The notes under the pieces are model-generated. The model was not told the DNA's origin. It saw only the letters and a list, made by a program, of their open reading frames with translations, and made no database searches. This document shows, piece by piece, positions 1 through 6,534 of a DNA stretch of 11,874 bases (the stretch's first letter is position 1; the number at the start of each line of letters is the position of its first letter). This DNA is from Lishizhenia sp. (GTDB lineage: Bacteria > Bacteroidota > Bacteroidia > Flavobacteriales_D > Crocinitomicaceae): contig SKHH01000052.1 in the NCBI GenBank assembly GCA_007117055.1, forward strand, positions 1 to 11,874, read 5' to 3'. The translations under genes were made by a program, and so were the position numbers.

Positions 1-78
1 AGAAAGAGGGATTATTCCGCTGCGCTCCATGCTCTCCCGTTGGTCGGGTCGAACCCGATGGTTCTCATCCCTCTTTAT
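1..78. repeat. tRNA-like inverted-repeat element (left end cut by window)
   Basis: Positions 3-12 (aaagagggat) and 67-76 (atccctcttt) are a perfect 10-bp inverted repeat. Inside it, 44-58 forms a second hairpin (tcgggt, loop cga, acccga) that contains the T-loop-like string GGTTCGACC on the minus strand. Positions 1-13 are identical to 144-156, the T-arm/acceptor end of the neighbouring tRNA-Ser. The right arm copies the same ten bases in the opposite direction. I see no complete cloverleaf on either strand, so it is not a functional tRNA by eye. It may be a dispersed repeat or a rearranged tRNA remnant. The start of the element may lie outside the window. Confidence 0.5.
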
Positions 79-107
79 GGATCATCAATAGTAGAAAGTT
101 ATGACAT

Positions 108-136
108 AAAAAAAGGCCTTGTTCTAAACAAGACCT
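108..136 (-). terminator. Intrinsic terminator of tRNA-Ser
   Basis: On the minus strand a 10-bp stem (127-136 with 114-123, loop TAG at 124-126) is followed by seven consecutive T (108-114, the first shared with the stem). One stem pair is G-U on the minus strand but a C-A mismatch on the plus strand, so it works best as a minus-strand terminator. It begins one base after the encoded CCA of the tRNA, so the primary transcript has almost no 3' trailer before the hairpin. Confidence 0.85.
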
Positions 137-137
137 C

Positions 138-225
138 TGGCGGAGAAAGAGGGATTCGAACCCCCGATACCTCTCGGTATGCCGGTTTTCAAGACCGGTG
201 CATTCAACCGCTCTGCCATTTCTCC
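138..225 (-). tRNA. tRNA-Ser(UGA), CCA encoded
   Basis: Read on the minus strand, the sequence folds as a class II tRNA. The acceptor stem is GGAGAAA (225-219) with TTTCTCC (148-142), and the discriminator G is at 141. The anticodon stem is CCGGT/ACCGG with loop CTTGAAA, so the anticodon is UGA (191-189), reading UCA and other UCN codons. The long variable arm ATACC-GAGA-GGTAT is diagnostic of serine, leucine or type II tRNAs. The T-arm has loop TTCGAAT. CCA is encoded at 140-138. The anticodon together with the variable arm fixes serine. It has its own promoter and terminator and appears to be a single-gene unit. Confidence 0.96.
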
Positions 226-229
226 GTGG

Positions 230-259
230 CAAAAGTAGTAATACTATTTTTACTAACAA
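230..259 (-). promoter_or_regulatory. Bacteroidota-type promoter of tRNA-Ser
   Basis: The minus strand carries TTG (259-257), a 19-base spacer and TACTTTTG (237-230), an exact match to the Bacteroidota TTG / TAnnTTTG pattern. The -7 box ends only four bases before the mature tRNA 5' end (225). Transcription would therefore start at or very near that end, leaving little or no 5' leader for RNase P to remove. That last step is inference from spacing. Confidence 0.75.
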
Positions 260-405
260 GTAGATTTTTGATAAAAAATTTACTTTTTTTTCATGCTGCT
301 AATTTTTAGTGAGTTGGAGCCGCAACAAAAGAATCTATAGAGTAATAATTATGAAATAAGTACGAAACTTTATATTTCCTACAAATGAGTGCTGTTTAGA
401 TTATT

Positions 406-1380
406 TTATTTCAACATGTAATGTTGTATAGCGGTCATAATATCTCGAATCTGCCAGTGAATCAGATTGCTTTCTTCAGTAACTGTCATTCCTCCTTTTA
501 AGTATAATTGCATCAGGGTCTCAAATAATTGTGCATGAATAATTCCCAGTTCATTGACACTTTCTTTTAATACTTGGTTCGAAAAATCGATTGTGCTATC
601 ATAGTATTCCGCTAATTGGTTACGGTTGTTATTGAGGATCTGTATTTGTTCCTCAGCCTTATTTATATTAACCTTTAATGGTACTTTGTCTAGTTTTTTA
701 AAAGCGTTTAAAAGACTTTCTGTCATGCCTTGAAAAGTAGCTGAAAGACAAATACGAGCAAACTGTTCAAATGGGACACAGTAAATGGTGTAGTTGGAAA
801 ACGATTGTTGTTTGCCGATCTCAAATAAGTATTCTTTTGGAATAGACTGATTCTTAATTGTGATGCTATGTGAACTGCTACTTTTTAATCCGAATGAACT
901 CCAACTTGGAGTTAAGGATACTTTTTCTTTTGAAATTATATAACTATTGGTTTCTCCTTTTTCATTTACTGCATTAAAGGTAAAATGAGAGGCATGATCT
1001 GCTCCTGAACATTTGCTCCATGCTCCATTGATGATGTAACAGCTATCTTTTGATTGAACTGTTCCACTGTTAAAGCCACTTCCACTTAAAATGGTATCGG
1101 GTGCAGAGAAAAGCTCATTAGCCGTTTTTTCATCGAAAAATCCACAGAAATAATTCGCTCCAGCTCCTAGATTATGCACCCACCCTAAGCCACCATGAAT
1201 TTGAGCGGTTTCAATTAGTTTTTTTGTTCCTTCTAAGAGTGTTAGTTCTAAACCTCCTAAGCTTTTTGGCACAAATAATTTAAAATACTTTTGTTGAATC
1301 AGTGTATCAATCCATTGGTTGGGAAGTTTATGTTCTGTGTAATTTTCTACACTTTTTTCAAAGTTTTTGTTTAAATGCAT
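406..1380 (-). CDS. Acyl-CoA dehydrogenase-fold flavoprotein, possibly group D flavin monooxygenase-like
   Basis: 324 residues with no signal peptide, so cytoplasmic. The N-terminal helical part carries a segment typical of the acyl-CoA dehydrogenase superfamily (FVPKSLGGLEL, about residues 36-46, then HGGLGWVHNLG). The middle has a beta-domain-like stretch (GSGFNSGTV, INGAWSKCSGADHASHF, residues 99-133). The C-terminus ends with WQIRDIMTAIQH, which resembles the closing motif of the DszC/HsaA-like monooxygenase branch rather than the EGT ending of true acyl-CoA dehydrogenases. I could not place the catalytic Glu of real dehydrogenases. At 324 residues it is shorter than the usual 370-400. 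Its ATG lies inside the end of aroB, with a 10-base overlap, so translation is probably coupled. Substrate unknown. The superfamily call is firm; dehydrogenase versus monooxygenase is open. Confidence 0.75.
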   Translation of the reverse strand: MHLNKNFEKSVENYTEHKLPNQWIDTLIQQKYFKLFVPKSLGGLELTLLEGTKKLIETAQIHGGLGWVHNLGAGANYFCGFFDEKTANELFSAPDTILSGSGFNSGTVQSKDSCYIINGAWSKCSGADHASHFTFNAVNEKGETNSYIISKEKVSLTPSWSSFGLKSSSSHSITIKNQSIPKEYLFEIGKQQSFSNYTIYCVPFEQFARICLSATFQGMTESLLNAFKKLDKVPLKVNINKAEEQIQILNNNRNQLAEYYDSTIDFSNQVLKESVNELGIIHAQLFETLMQLYLKGGMTVTEESNLIHWQIRDIMTAIQHYMLK

Positions 1381-2438
1381 AGCGTCGTTTTTAGTGCATT
1401 TCTAATTTCTTCTTCGGAATAATAATGATCAATTTCTATCACTCCAAAATCTTTGATTAAATTGAAGTTAATGAAGCCATTCCTATTCTTTTTGTCGTTT
1501 TTCATCCAATGTAATAACTGATCGATTTCAGCCTCATCAAGCTCGATGGGTGGGTAGCAGACCTCAATAGTAAGTTTTATTTCTTCATAAATAGCAGAAC
1601 TTAACCTGTCTTGCTGATGTGACAAATAAGCTTCGGTGACCATTCCCCAAGCTACGCAGTTACCATGTGGAAGTGACGAACCTTTTTGTAGAAGAAAGCT
1701 CTCTACTGCATGCCCGATGGTATGACCCATATTTAGTTTTTTTCGCTCTCCTTTTTCTTTCGGGTCATTTTCAACGATGTCATTTTTAATTTCAACACTC
1801 TTAAAAATAAGTTCAGAATTAATTGTTTGTGGAGTTGTTTTTTTTGCAACCTGCCAATATTCTTTAGAATGAATTATTCCATGTTTTAGCATCTCAGCTT
1901 TCCCAGATAAAAACTCTTCATTAGGTAAAGTGCTTAAAAATATCGGATCACAAATAACGAATTGAGGATAAGAAAATAAACCTAAATCATTTTTTACTCC
2001 ATTAAAGTCGATTCCTGTTTTCCCTCCAACGGATGCGTCAACCATGCTAAGTAGAGTAGTGGGAATGTTTATGAAATCAATTCCTCTTTTATAAATAGAA
2101 GCAATAAAACCACCCATATCAGTGATTACGCCACCTCCAAGGTTTAAAAGCAGGGCATTTCTGGTGATGTTATACTCTTGAAACGCAGACCAAATTTGTG
2201 CGCATATTTCTAATGTTTTATTTGCTTCTCCGGAAGGGATGGTGAAAACTTCCGCATCAGATAGCTTATCAAAATGGGTTAGAAGATATGCTAAACAATG
2301 TTTTTCTGTGTTTTCATCTACTAATATTATGTAGTGATCATATTTTTTGTTTTCATTGTTATTTAAGTGTTTACTTAATGATGATTCAAGTATTGAACCA
2401 ATTTCTACGGTATATGTATTTGCTTGTATTTGATGCAT
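1371..2438 (-). CDS. aroB: 3-dehydroquinate synthase
   Basis: 355 residues, normal length for AroB. It converts DAHP to 3-dehydroquinate, the second step of the shikimate pathway, using NAD and a divalent metal in the cytoplasm. The nucleotide-binding half shows SGEANKT (69-75), the glycine-rich LNLGGGVITDMGG (98-110) and the signature RGIDFINIPTTLLSMVDASV with GGKTGID (118-144). Expected metal ligands by family alignment are Glu182 (GKAEMLKHG), His239 (MGHT) and His258 (LPHG), with His243 as a catalytic residue. All are present, so the enzyme should be active. It is the first gene of a two-gene minus-strand unit and overlaps the following flavoprotein gene by 10 bases. It is divergent from the proline dehydrogenase gene across 106 bases. 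I found no good promoter match for it; TAACTTTA on the minus strand near 2470 is one base off the -7 pattern and lacks a TTG. Confidence 0.97.
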   Translation of the reverse strand: MHQIQANTYTVEIGSILESSLSKHLNNNENKKYDHYIILVDENTEKHCLAYLLTHFDKLSDAEVFTIPSGEANKTLEICAQIWSAFQEYNITRNALLLNLGGGVITDMGGFIASIYKRGIDFINIPTTLLSMVDASVGGKTGIDFNGVKNDLGLFSYPQFVICDPIFLSTLPNEEFLSGKAEMLKHGIIHSKEYWQVAKKTTPQTINSELIFKSVEIKNDIVENDPKEKGERKKLNMGHTIGHAVESFLLQKGSSLPHGNCVAWGMVTEAYLSHQQDRLSSAIYEEIKLTIEVCYPPIELDEAEIDQLLHWMKNDKKNRNGFINFNLIKDFGVIEIDHYYSEEEIRNALKTTLCI

Positions 2439-2509
2439 CTAAAATGTGTAAAAATGTAACCAATGGATAAAGTTATAAAAGTTTTTTTTGAAGTTGTTGA
2501 TTTTTGTCA

Positions 2510-2539
2510 TTGTTAGATGATAAAAGGAAATTAAATTTA
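2510..2539 (+). promoter_or_regulatory. Probable promoter of the proline dehydrogenase gene
   Basis: TTG at 2510-2512, a 19-base spacer and TAAATTTA at 2532-2539 match the Bacteroidota promoter except for the last base of the -7 box (A instead of G). The spacer is the same length as in the tRNA-Ser promoter. Only five bases separate the box from the ATG at 2545, which predicts a leaderless or nearly leaderless mRNA. Confidence 0.5.
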
Positions 2540-2544
2540 CCGCC

Positions 2545-3717
2545 ATGATTTCATTTGACAATACAGAAATTGCTTTTAAATATAAGTCGGATAAAGACTT
2601 GCTTCGTGCTTATCGTTTGTTTCAATTGGTAGGTAAATCTTGGTTAGTTCGTTTTGGTAAAAAAATGCTGCCCATAGCTTTTAAATTTAGACTTCCAGTT
2701 AAGGGAATTATTAAAGCTACTATTTTTAGACAGTTTTGTGGTGGGGAAAGTATTGATGACTGCGACAATACAATTAAACTGTTGCACGAGTATAAAGTCG
2801 GTACAATATTAGATTATTCTGTTGAAGGAAAAGTAGAGGAAGATGATTTTGATGCAACATGTAATGAAATTATTGCTACTTTGAAAAAAGCGAAAGGTAA
2901 TCAAGCTATTCCATTTGCAGTGTTTAAAGTTACGGGAATAAGCAGACACGGGTTACTCGAAAAATTAAATGATGAAGAAAATGAAATTTTAGATAAAGAA
3001 AGAGCCGAGTTTGCCGAAGTGTTTAAGCGTGTTGATAAAATTTGTAATTATGCAGCCAAAAGCGGTACTCCCGTATTTATTGATGCGGAAGAATCTTGGA
3101 TTCAGAACACAATAGATCGGTTAGCAACTTCCATGATGCAAAAATACAACAAGGAAGAAGTGTTTGTATTTAATACCTATCAAATGTATCGTCATGATCG
3201 TCTTGGATTTTTAAAAGAACAATTGAGACAGGCAAAACAAGGTAATTTTAAACTTGGCATAAAATTAGTACGAGGGGCATACATGGAAAAGGAGCGAGAA
3301 CGAGCTGCAGAACTAGATTACCCTTCTCCAATTCAGCCGGATAAAGTTTCCTGTGATAACGACTTCAATTCAGCATTAAATTTGATTATCGATGAATTAG
3401 ATCATTTTGCATTGTGCTGTGGTACGCATAATGAAGAGAGCTCTTTATTACTAACCGAACTGCTTAAAAATAAAGGAATAAATCAGGACGATTCACGAAT
3501 TGTTTTTTCTCAACTATTGGGAATGTCTGATCACATCTCCTTCAATTTGGCACATCATGGATTTCGGGTAGCAAAGTATGTACCTTATGGTCCAGTTAAA
3601 GAGGTGATGCCTTATCTATTGCGTAGAGCAGATGAAAACACATCTGTTGCCGGTCAAACAGGTAGAGAGCTATCTTTATTATCAAAAGAGTATAATCGCC
3701 GAAAAAAACATAAATAA
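2545..3717 (+). CDS. Proline dehydrogenase (monofunctional)
   Basis: 390 residues forming one FAD-dependent (beta-alpha)8 barrel. It oxidises L-proline to pyrroline-5-carboxylate and passes electrons to the respiratory quinone pool, usually as a peripheral membrane enzyme. Family motifs are visible in order: LDYSVEG (about 89-95), KVTGISRHG (128-136), FIDAEESW (178-185), NTYQMYRHDRLGFL, KLVRGAYMEKERE, CGTHNEES, QLLGMSD, and the C-terminal YVPYGPVKEVMPYLLRRADE with Asn-Thr following. The C-terminal RRxxEN-type segment binds substrate in this family. There is no fused P5C dehydrogenase or DNA-binding part, so it is not a PutA; the length and motifs are closer to the eukaryote/Bacteroidota stand-alone type. 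It is divergent from aroB. The start fits the promoter five bases upstream, and no in-frame alternative is better. Confidence 0.96.
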   Translation: MISFDNTEIAFKYKSDKDLLRAYRLFQLVGKSWLVRFGKKMLPIAFKFRLPVKGIIKATIFRQFCGGESIDDCDNTIKLLHEYKVGTILDYSVEGKVEEDDFDATCNEIIATLKKAKGNQAIPFAVFKVTGISRHGLLEKLNDEENEILDKERAEFAEVFKRVDKICNYAAKSGTPVFIDAEESWIQNTIDRLATSMMQKYNKEEVFVFNTYQMYRHDRLGFLKEQLRQAKQGNFKLGIKLVRGAYMEKERERAAELDYPSPIQPDKVSCDNDFNSALNLIIDELDHFALCCGTHNEESSLLLTELLKNKGINQDDSRIVFSQLLGMSDHISFNLAHHGFRVAKYVPYGPVKEVMPYLLRRADENTSVAGQTGRELSLLSKEYNRRKKHK

Positions 3718-3819
3718 GTAAAGTTTTTTGTAGCTTTATTCTTTCTTAGCTGATTTTTTTCTTGTTAATAAATCAAATTCGTTGTTAGATTGAAATTCAG
3801 AAAGAGATAAAATATAATC

Positions 3820-4449
3820 ATGAGAACATCTCAAGTAATTAATTTCTGTTTCACTATCCTCAGTGTTTCTGTGGTGGCTTTTTCTTTATTTATCGATGTA
3901 AATACAGAATTGTATCGATTAGCACACCTTTATGATTCAGCTTTTTGTTTTTACTTTTTTATTGATTTTCTAATTAATCTTCTCAGTGCTTCGAATAAAA
4001 AAGACTATCTCTTTAAAGATTTAGGACTTCTTGATTTATTATCAGCTATTCCTGTTGTTACTGAAATTCGATTTTTAAGGATTTTTCGTATAGTAAGACT
4101 AATTAAGGTTTATTTTTCATTTCAATCCATTAAAATTTACGTGAATAGAAATATTTATCAAGCTTTTTATGTTTCGGTATATCTGGTACTGAGCTATGTA
4201 ATTGTTATTACCAGTTTTTTTGTGTTGCATTTTGAACAAGTGAATGGCAATATTAAAACCGCAGGAGATACGTTGTGGTGGGTGCTTATTACCGTAACGA
4301 CGGTGGGGTATGGTGATTATTTTCCCATTACACCTCAAGGTAAACTTTTTGCAACACTACTTATCCTGTGTGGATTTATAGCGTTTGGTACGTTTATCTC
4401 ATTTATTAATAACAAACTAAGCAGATTGGGTAGAGAGAAAAATAACTAG
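3820..4449 (+). CDS. Six-TM voltage-gated-type potassium channel
   Basis: 209 residues, an inner-membrane channel. The selectivity filter TVGYGD (161-166) is the potassium signature. Predicted segments are S1 at about 7-25, S2 38-55, S3 66-79, S4 83-98, S5 112-136, pore helix and filter 148-167, and S6 172-195. S4 carries basic residues every third position (Arg84, Arg87, Arg90, Arg93, Lys96), the pattern of a voltage sensor. Only about 14 residues follow S6, so there is no RCK/TrkA-N or cyclic-nucleotide domain. This is a compact Kv-like channel, with regulation presumably by voltage alone (inference). It stands alone 102 bases after proline dehydrogenase, and no convincing promoter or terminator could be named for it. 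Confidence 0.93.
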   Translation: MRTSQVINFCFTILSVSVVAFSLFIDVNTELYRLAHLYDSAFCFYFFIDFLINLLSASNKKDYLFKDLGLLDLLSAIPVVTEIRFLRIFRIVRLIKVYFSFQSIKIYVNRNIYQAFYVSVYLVLSYVIVITSFFVLHFEQVNGNIKTAGDTLWWVLITVTTVGYGDYFPITPQGKLFATLLILCGFIAFGTFISFINNKLSRLGREKNN

Positions 4450-4523
4450 ATATTTTGTAGCGAATTTTATCTCCTAATCATGCATATAAGGTTCTTTTTT
4501 CACCCTATTATCTTTCTGAATAG

Positions 4524-4531
4524 TATATTTG
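4524..4531 (+). promoter_or_regulatory. -7 element (TATATTTG) before the FKBP gene
   Basis: Exact TAnnTTTG match 14 bases before the ATG at 4546. No TTG is present at the expected distance upstream (the region is T-rich, around 4494-4501), so this is a partial promoter match. If used, the mRNA leader would be around ten bases. Confidence 0.4.
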
Positions 4532-4545
4532 TAAAAAATTGAACC

Positions 4546-4998
4546 ATGATAAGAATAACACTTTTTGCTCTCCTGTTAACTTTTTCTTTTGCATGTGGAA
4601 AACAACTTTCGGTAGAAGAGCAACTACAAGTAGATATAGAGATAATTGAAGATTATTTAAAAGAAAACAATTTGGAAGCAGAAACAACAGATTCTGGATT
4701 ACATTATATCATTGTGCAGCAAGGAAGTGGGGCAGAAGTTTTGCCAAACAGTATTGTGACGGTTCGGTACAAAGGCTACTTTACCGATGGAACTATTTTT
4801 GATCAAAGTGATTCTTTTCAAACTGGATTGAGTCAAGTGATTAGAGGATGGACAGAAGGGATTCCAAAATTCAGAGAAGGTGGAGAAGGTGTTTTGTTGA
4901 TTCCCTCAAAACTAGGATATGGACCGAATGGAGGTGGATCTATACCTGGAAATAAGGTTATCCTCTTTGATGTTAAAGTGCTCGAGGTGAATAATTAA
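4546..4998 (+). CDS. FKBP-type peptidyl-prolyl cis-trans isomerase lipoprotein
   Basis: 150 residues. The N-terminus is a lipoprotein signal (hydrophobic 4-16, lipobox SFAC with Cys17), so the mature protein should be lipid-anchored in the envelope. A short helical linker (22-45) leads to one FKBP domain (about 48-148). Active-site positions conserved in FKBPs can be seen: Tyr75 (VRYKGY), Phe85-Asp86 (IFDQS), Val98-Ile99 and Trp102 (VIRGW), Tyr125 (LGYG) and Phe141 (FDVKVLEV). The enzyme catalyses cis-trans isomerisation of X-Pro bonds and probably helps folding of exported proteins. It lies 60 bases before the response regulator on the same strand, but a -7 match in front of that gene suggests separate transcription. 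Confidence 0.95.
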   Translation: MIRITLFALLLTFSFACGKQLSVEEQLQVDIEIIEDYLKENNLEAETTDSGLHYIIVQQGSGAEVLPNSIVTVRYKGYFTDGTIFDQSDSFQTGLSQVIRGWTEGIPKFREGGEGVLLIPSKLGYGPNGGGSIPGNKVILFDVKVLEVNN

Positions 4999-5046
4999 TT
5001 ATTTGAACTTTAAGTAGAATATAAAATAAAATAGTACTCATTTCAA

Positions 5047-5054
5047 TAGTTTTG
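5047..5054 (+). promoter_or_regulatory. -7 element (TAGTTTTG) abutting the response regulator start
   Basis: Exact TAnnTTTG match with only four bases before the ATG at 5059. No TTG occurs about 19 bases upstream, so the -33 part is missing or degenerate. If active, the transcript would begin at or next to the start codon. Confidence 0.4.
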
Positions 5055-5058
5055 GTTT

Positions 5059-5730
5059 ATGGATACACAGCGTGTTTTAATAGTAGATGACGAGGAAGAA
5101 ATCAGAGAGTTACTCTACTACAACTTGAAAAAAGCGAATTTAGTTCCTATATCTGTTGAAAGCGGAGAGGAGGCATTAAGTTATTTGGTAAGTAACCCTG
5201 TTGATTTGATATTGTTAGATGTTATGATGCCAGGAATGGATGGTATTGAAACGTGTAATAAAATTAGAGAAATCCCTATGCATCAACACACATTGATCTG
5301 CTTTCTCACAGCAAGAAATGAAGACTATTCTCAAATCGCTGGTTTTGATGCTGGTGCGGACGATTACATTTCAAAACCCGTAAAACCTAGGGTGTTGGTA
5401 AGCCGAATAAATGCGCTCCTTCGACGTGCCACGGCTGGTCAAAGTGAAGAACATTCTCCTTTGGTTATTGATAGAGATCGATATTTAATTACTTTAAACG
5501 GTAATGAGGTTCATTTGCCCCGAAAAGAGTTTGAGTTATTGGCGCTTTTGGCGTCCAAGCCGGGAAATGTTTTTGAAAGAGATGTAATATTGGAAACGGT
5601 TTGGGGAACAGACATTGTCGTAGGAGACAGAACGATAGATGTACATGTTAGAAAATTACGCGAAAAAATAGGAACAGATTATATTAAAACAGTTAAGGGG
5701 GTTGGTTATAAATTTATAATGGAAGATTAG
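5059..5730 (+). CDS. OmpR/PhoB-family two-component response regulator
   Basis: 223 residues, cytoplasmic transcription factor. The receiver domain (about 4-121) has the acidic pair Asp10-Asp11, phospho-acceptor Asp54 (LILLDVMMPG), Thr84 (FLTA) and Lys106 (SKPVKP). The DNA-binding winged helix (about 133-220) ends with the usual RTIDVHVRKLREKIG and TVKGVGYKF signatures. All catalytic receiver residues are present, so it should respond to phosphorylation. In Bacteroidota this type is often followed directly by a sensor kinase gene, but here the next gene is a lipoprotein and no kinase lies in the window. It is therefore an orphan locally and its signal is unknown. PhoB itself cannot be claimed from sequence alone. 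Confidence 0.95.
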   Translation: MDTQRVLIVDDEEEIRELLYYNLKKANLVPISVESGEEALSYLVSNPVDLILLDVMMPGMDGIETCNKIREIPMHQHTLICFLTARNEDYSQIAGFDAGADDYISKPVKPRVLVSRINALLRRATAGQSEEHSPLVIDRDRYLITLNGNEVHLPRKEFELLALLASKPGNVFERDVILETVWGTDIVVGDRTIDVHVRKLREKIGTDYIKTVKGVGYKFIMED

Positions 5731-5780
5731 AACTTTACCAATTTTACAGTGTTCATTATCTAGATAACTCTTCAATATTT

Positions 5781-6410
5781 ATGTTACGTATTTTTATTTT
5801 TTGTTTAATAGTTTCAATATTTATTTCTTGTGATTTATCGCAGCAAACTCCAACTAATGAGGTGATTAGAGAGCGTCTTCTATTGGGTGAATTTGATGCG
5901 TATGAATATTTACCTACTGTGCATTGCGATAGTCTAGTATTAGACACGTTAAATAATTTAACCTACCAAGACTCTTTATTTTCGGGAATTTGCTTTGTGA
6001 ACTTTGAAAATAGTTCATCAAAACAACAAATACAGCAGATTTTTCGTGGAAAGTTACACGGAAACTCATTGTTACTTTCTCCAAAAGGAGATACGATTTC
6101 GATGCGACTCTATAATCATGGCAGATTCACAAGAGAGTTAGTTGCTGGATATACAACAGTAATCTGTGATTCTTTGGATGTATTTCAAAATGATCTTGGA
6201 AACCAAGTGGTGTTTTTCGACGGATTGCCTTTTACAGGGAAATGCGTATCTTATTTTGATCCAATTGAATCAGATGACTCTTTGTTACAAATTGAGAAAA
6301 TAAAACCTTATGCTAGGGGTGTGTTAGAGGGTGAAGTGATTTTATATAATTCAGAAGGGGAGGAGGTTAACCGTAAAATGTACAAGGGAGGAGAGCTTTT
6401 ACTTCCTTGA
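5781..6410 (+). CDS. Lipoprotein with two MORN/YwqK-like repeats
   Basis: 209 residues. The signal peptide ends in a lipobox (FISC, Cys17), so it is a predicted lipoprotein. The mature part contains two copies of one unit, about 49-115 and 129-206. Each begins with CDSL, then has a short strand with an aromatic residue and FxG-x-C (SLFSGICFVNF; LPFTGKCVSYF), an insert, G-x-L-x-G (GKLHGNSLL; GVLEGEVIL), a G in a turn, and a final Y-x-x-G. This spacing resembles the YwqK/MORN_2 beta-hairpin repeats common in Bacteroidota. The Cys pairs are shared by both repeats and could be structural. No function can be assigned. It starts 50 bases after the response regulator, so co-transcription with it is possible. 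Confidence 0.75.
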   Translation: MLRIFIFCLIVSIFISCDLSQQTPTNEVIRERLLLGEFDAYEYLPTVHCDSLVLDTLNNLTYQDSLFSGICFVNFENSSSKQQIQQIFRGKLHGNSLLLSPKGDTISMRLYNHGRFTRELVAGYTTVICDSLDVFQNDLGNQVVFFDGLPFTGKCVSYFDPIESDDSLLQIEKIKPYARGVLEGEVILYNSEGEEVNRKMYKGGELLLP

Positions 6411-6430
6411 CGTTTGTTTTAAAGTAGTAG

Positions 6431-6445
6431 ATCTTGGTACAAGAT
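6431..6445. repeat. Small inverted repeat after the MORN lipoprotein gene
   Basis: ATCTTG (6431-6436), spacer gta, CAAGAT (6440-6445), a perfect 6-bp inverted repeat 21 bases after the stop at 6410. A T-rich stretch (gtttgtttttt) follows about 20 bases later, too far for a classical terminator. It could be a weak terminator or a protein-binding site, and chance cannot be excluded. Confidence 0.3.
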
Positions 6446-6534
6446 TTGATGTCTCTTTACTACAGTTTGTTTTTTCCATCTTGAGTAGCTGTTATTCTCG
6501 AAAGATTTAACTAACTTGTCCAGCGATAAATAAT

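Noticed and set aside
1..78. A second functional tRNA gene at the left edge
   Set aside because: Although T-loop-like and acceptor-like strings are present, no anticodon arm or consistent cloverleaf could be drawn on either strand.
40..309. Open frames on both strands across the tRNA-Ser region (40-309 plus, 65-259 minus)
   Set aside because: They run through a well-supported tRNA gene and its terminator; the translations reflect tRNA sequence and have no family-like features.
3718..3819. T-rich stretches after proline dehydrogenase as a terminator
   Set aside because: T-runs are present but no stable stem precedes them on the plus strand.
4117..4338. Minus-strand frame inside the potassium channel gene
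   Set aside because: Shadow of the channel gene, whose TVGYGD filter and S4 pattern leave no doubt about the coding strand.
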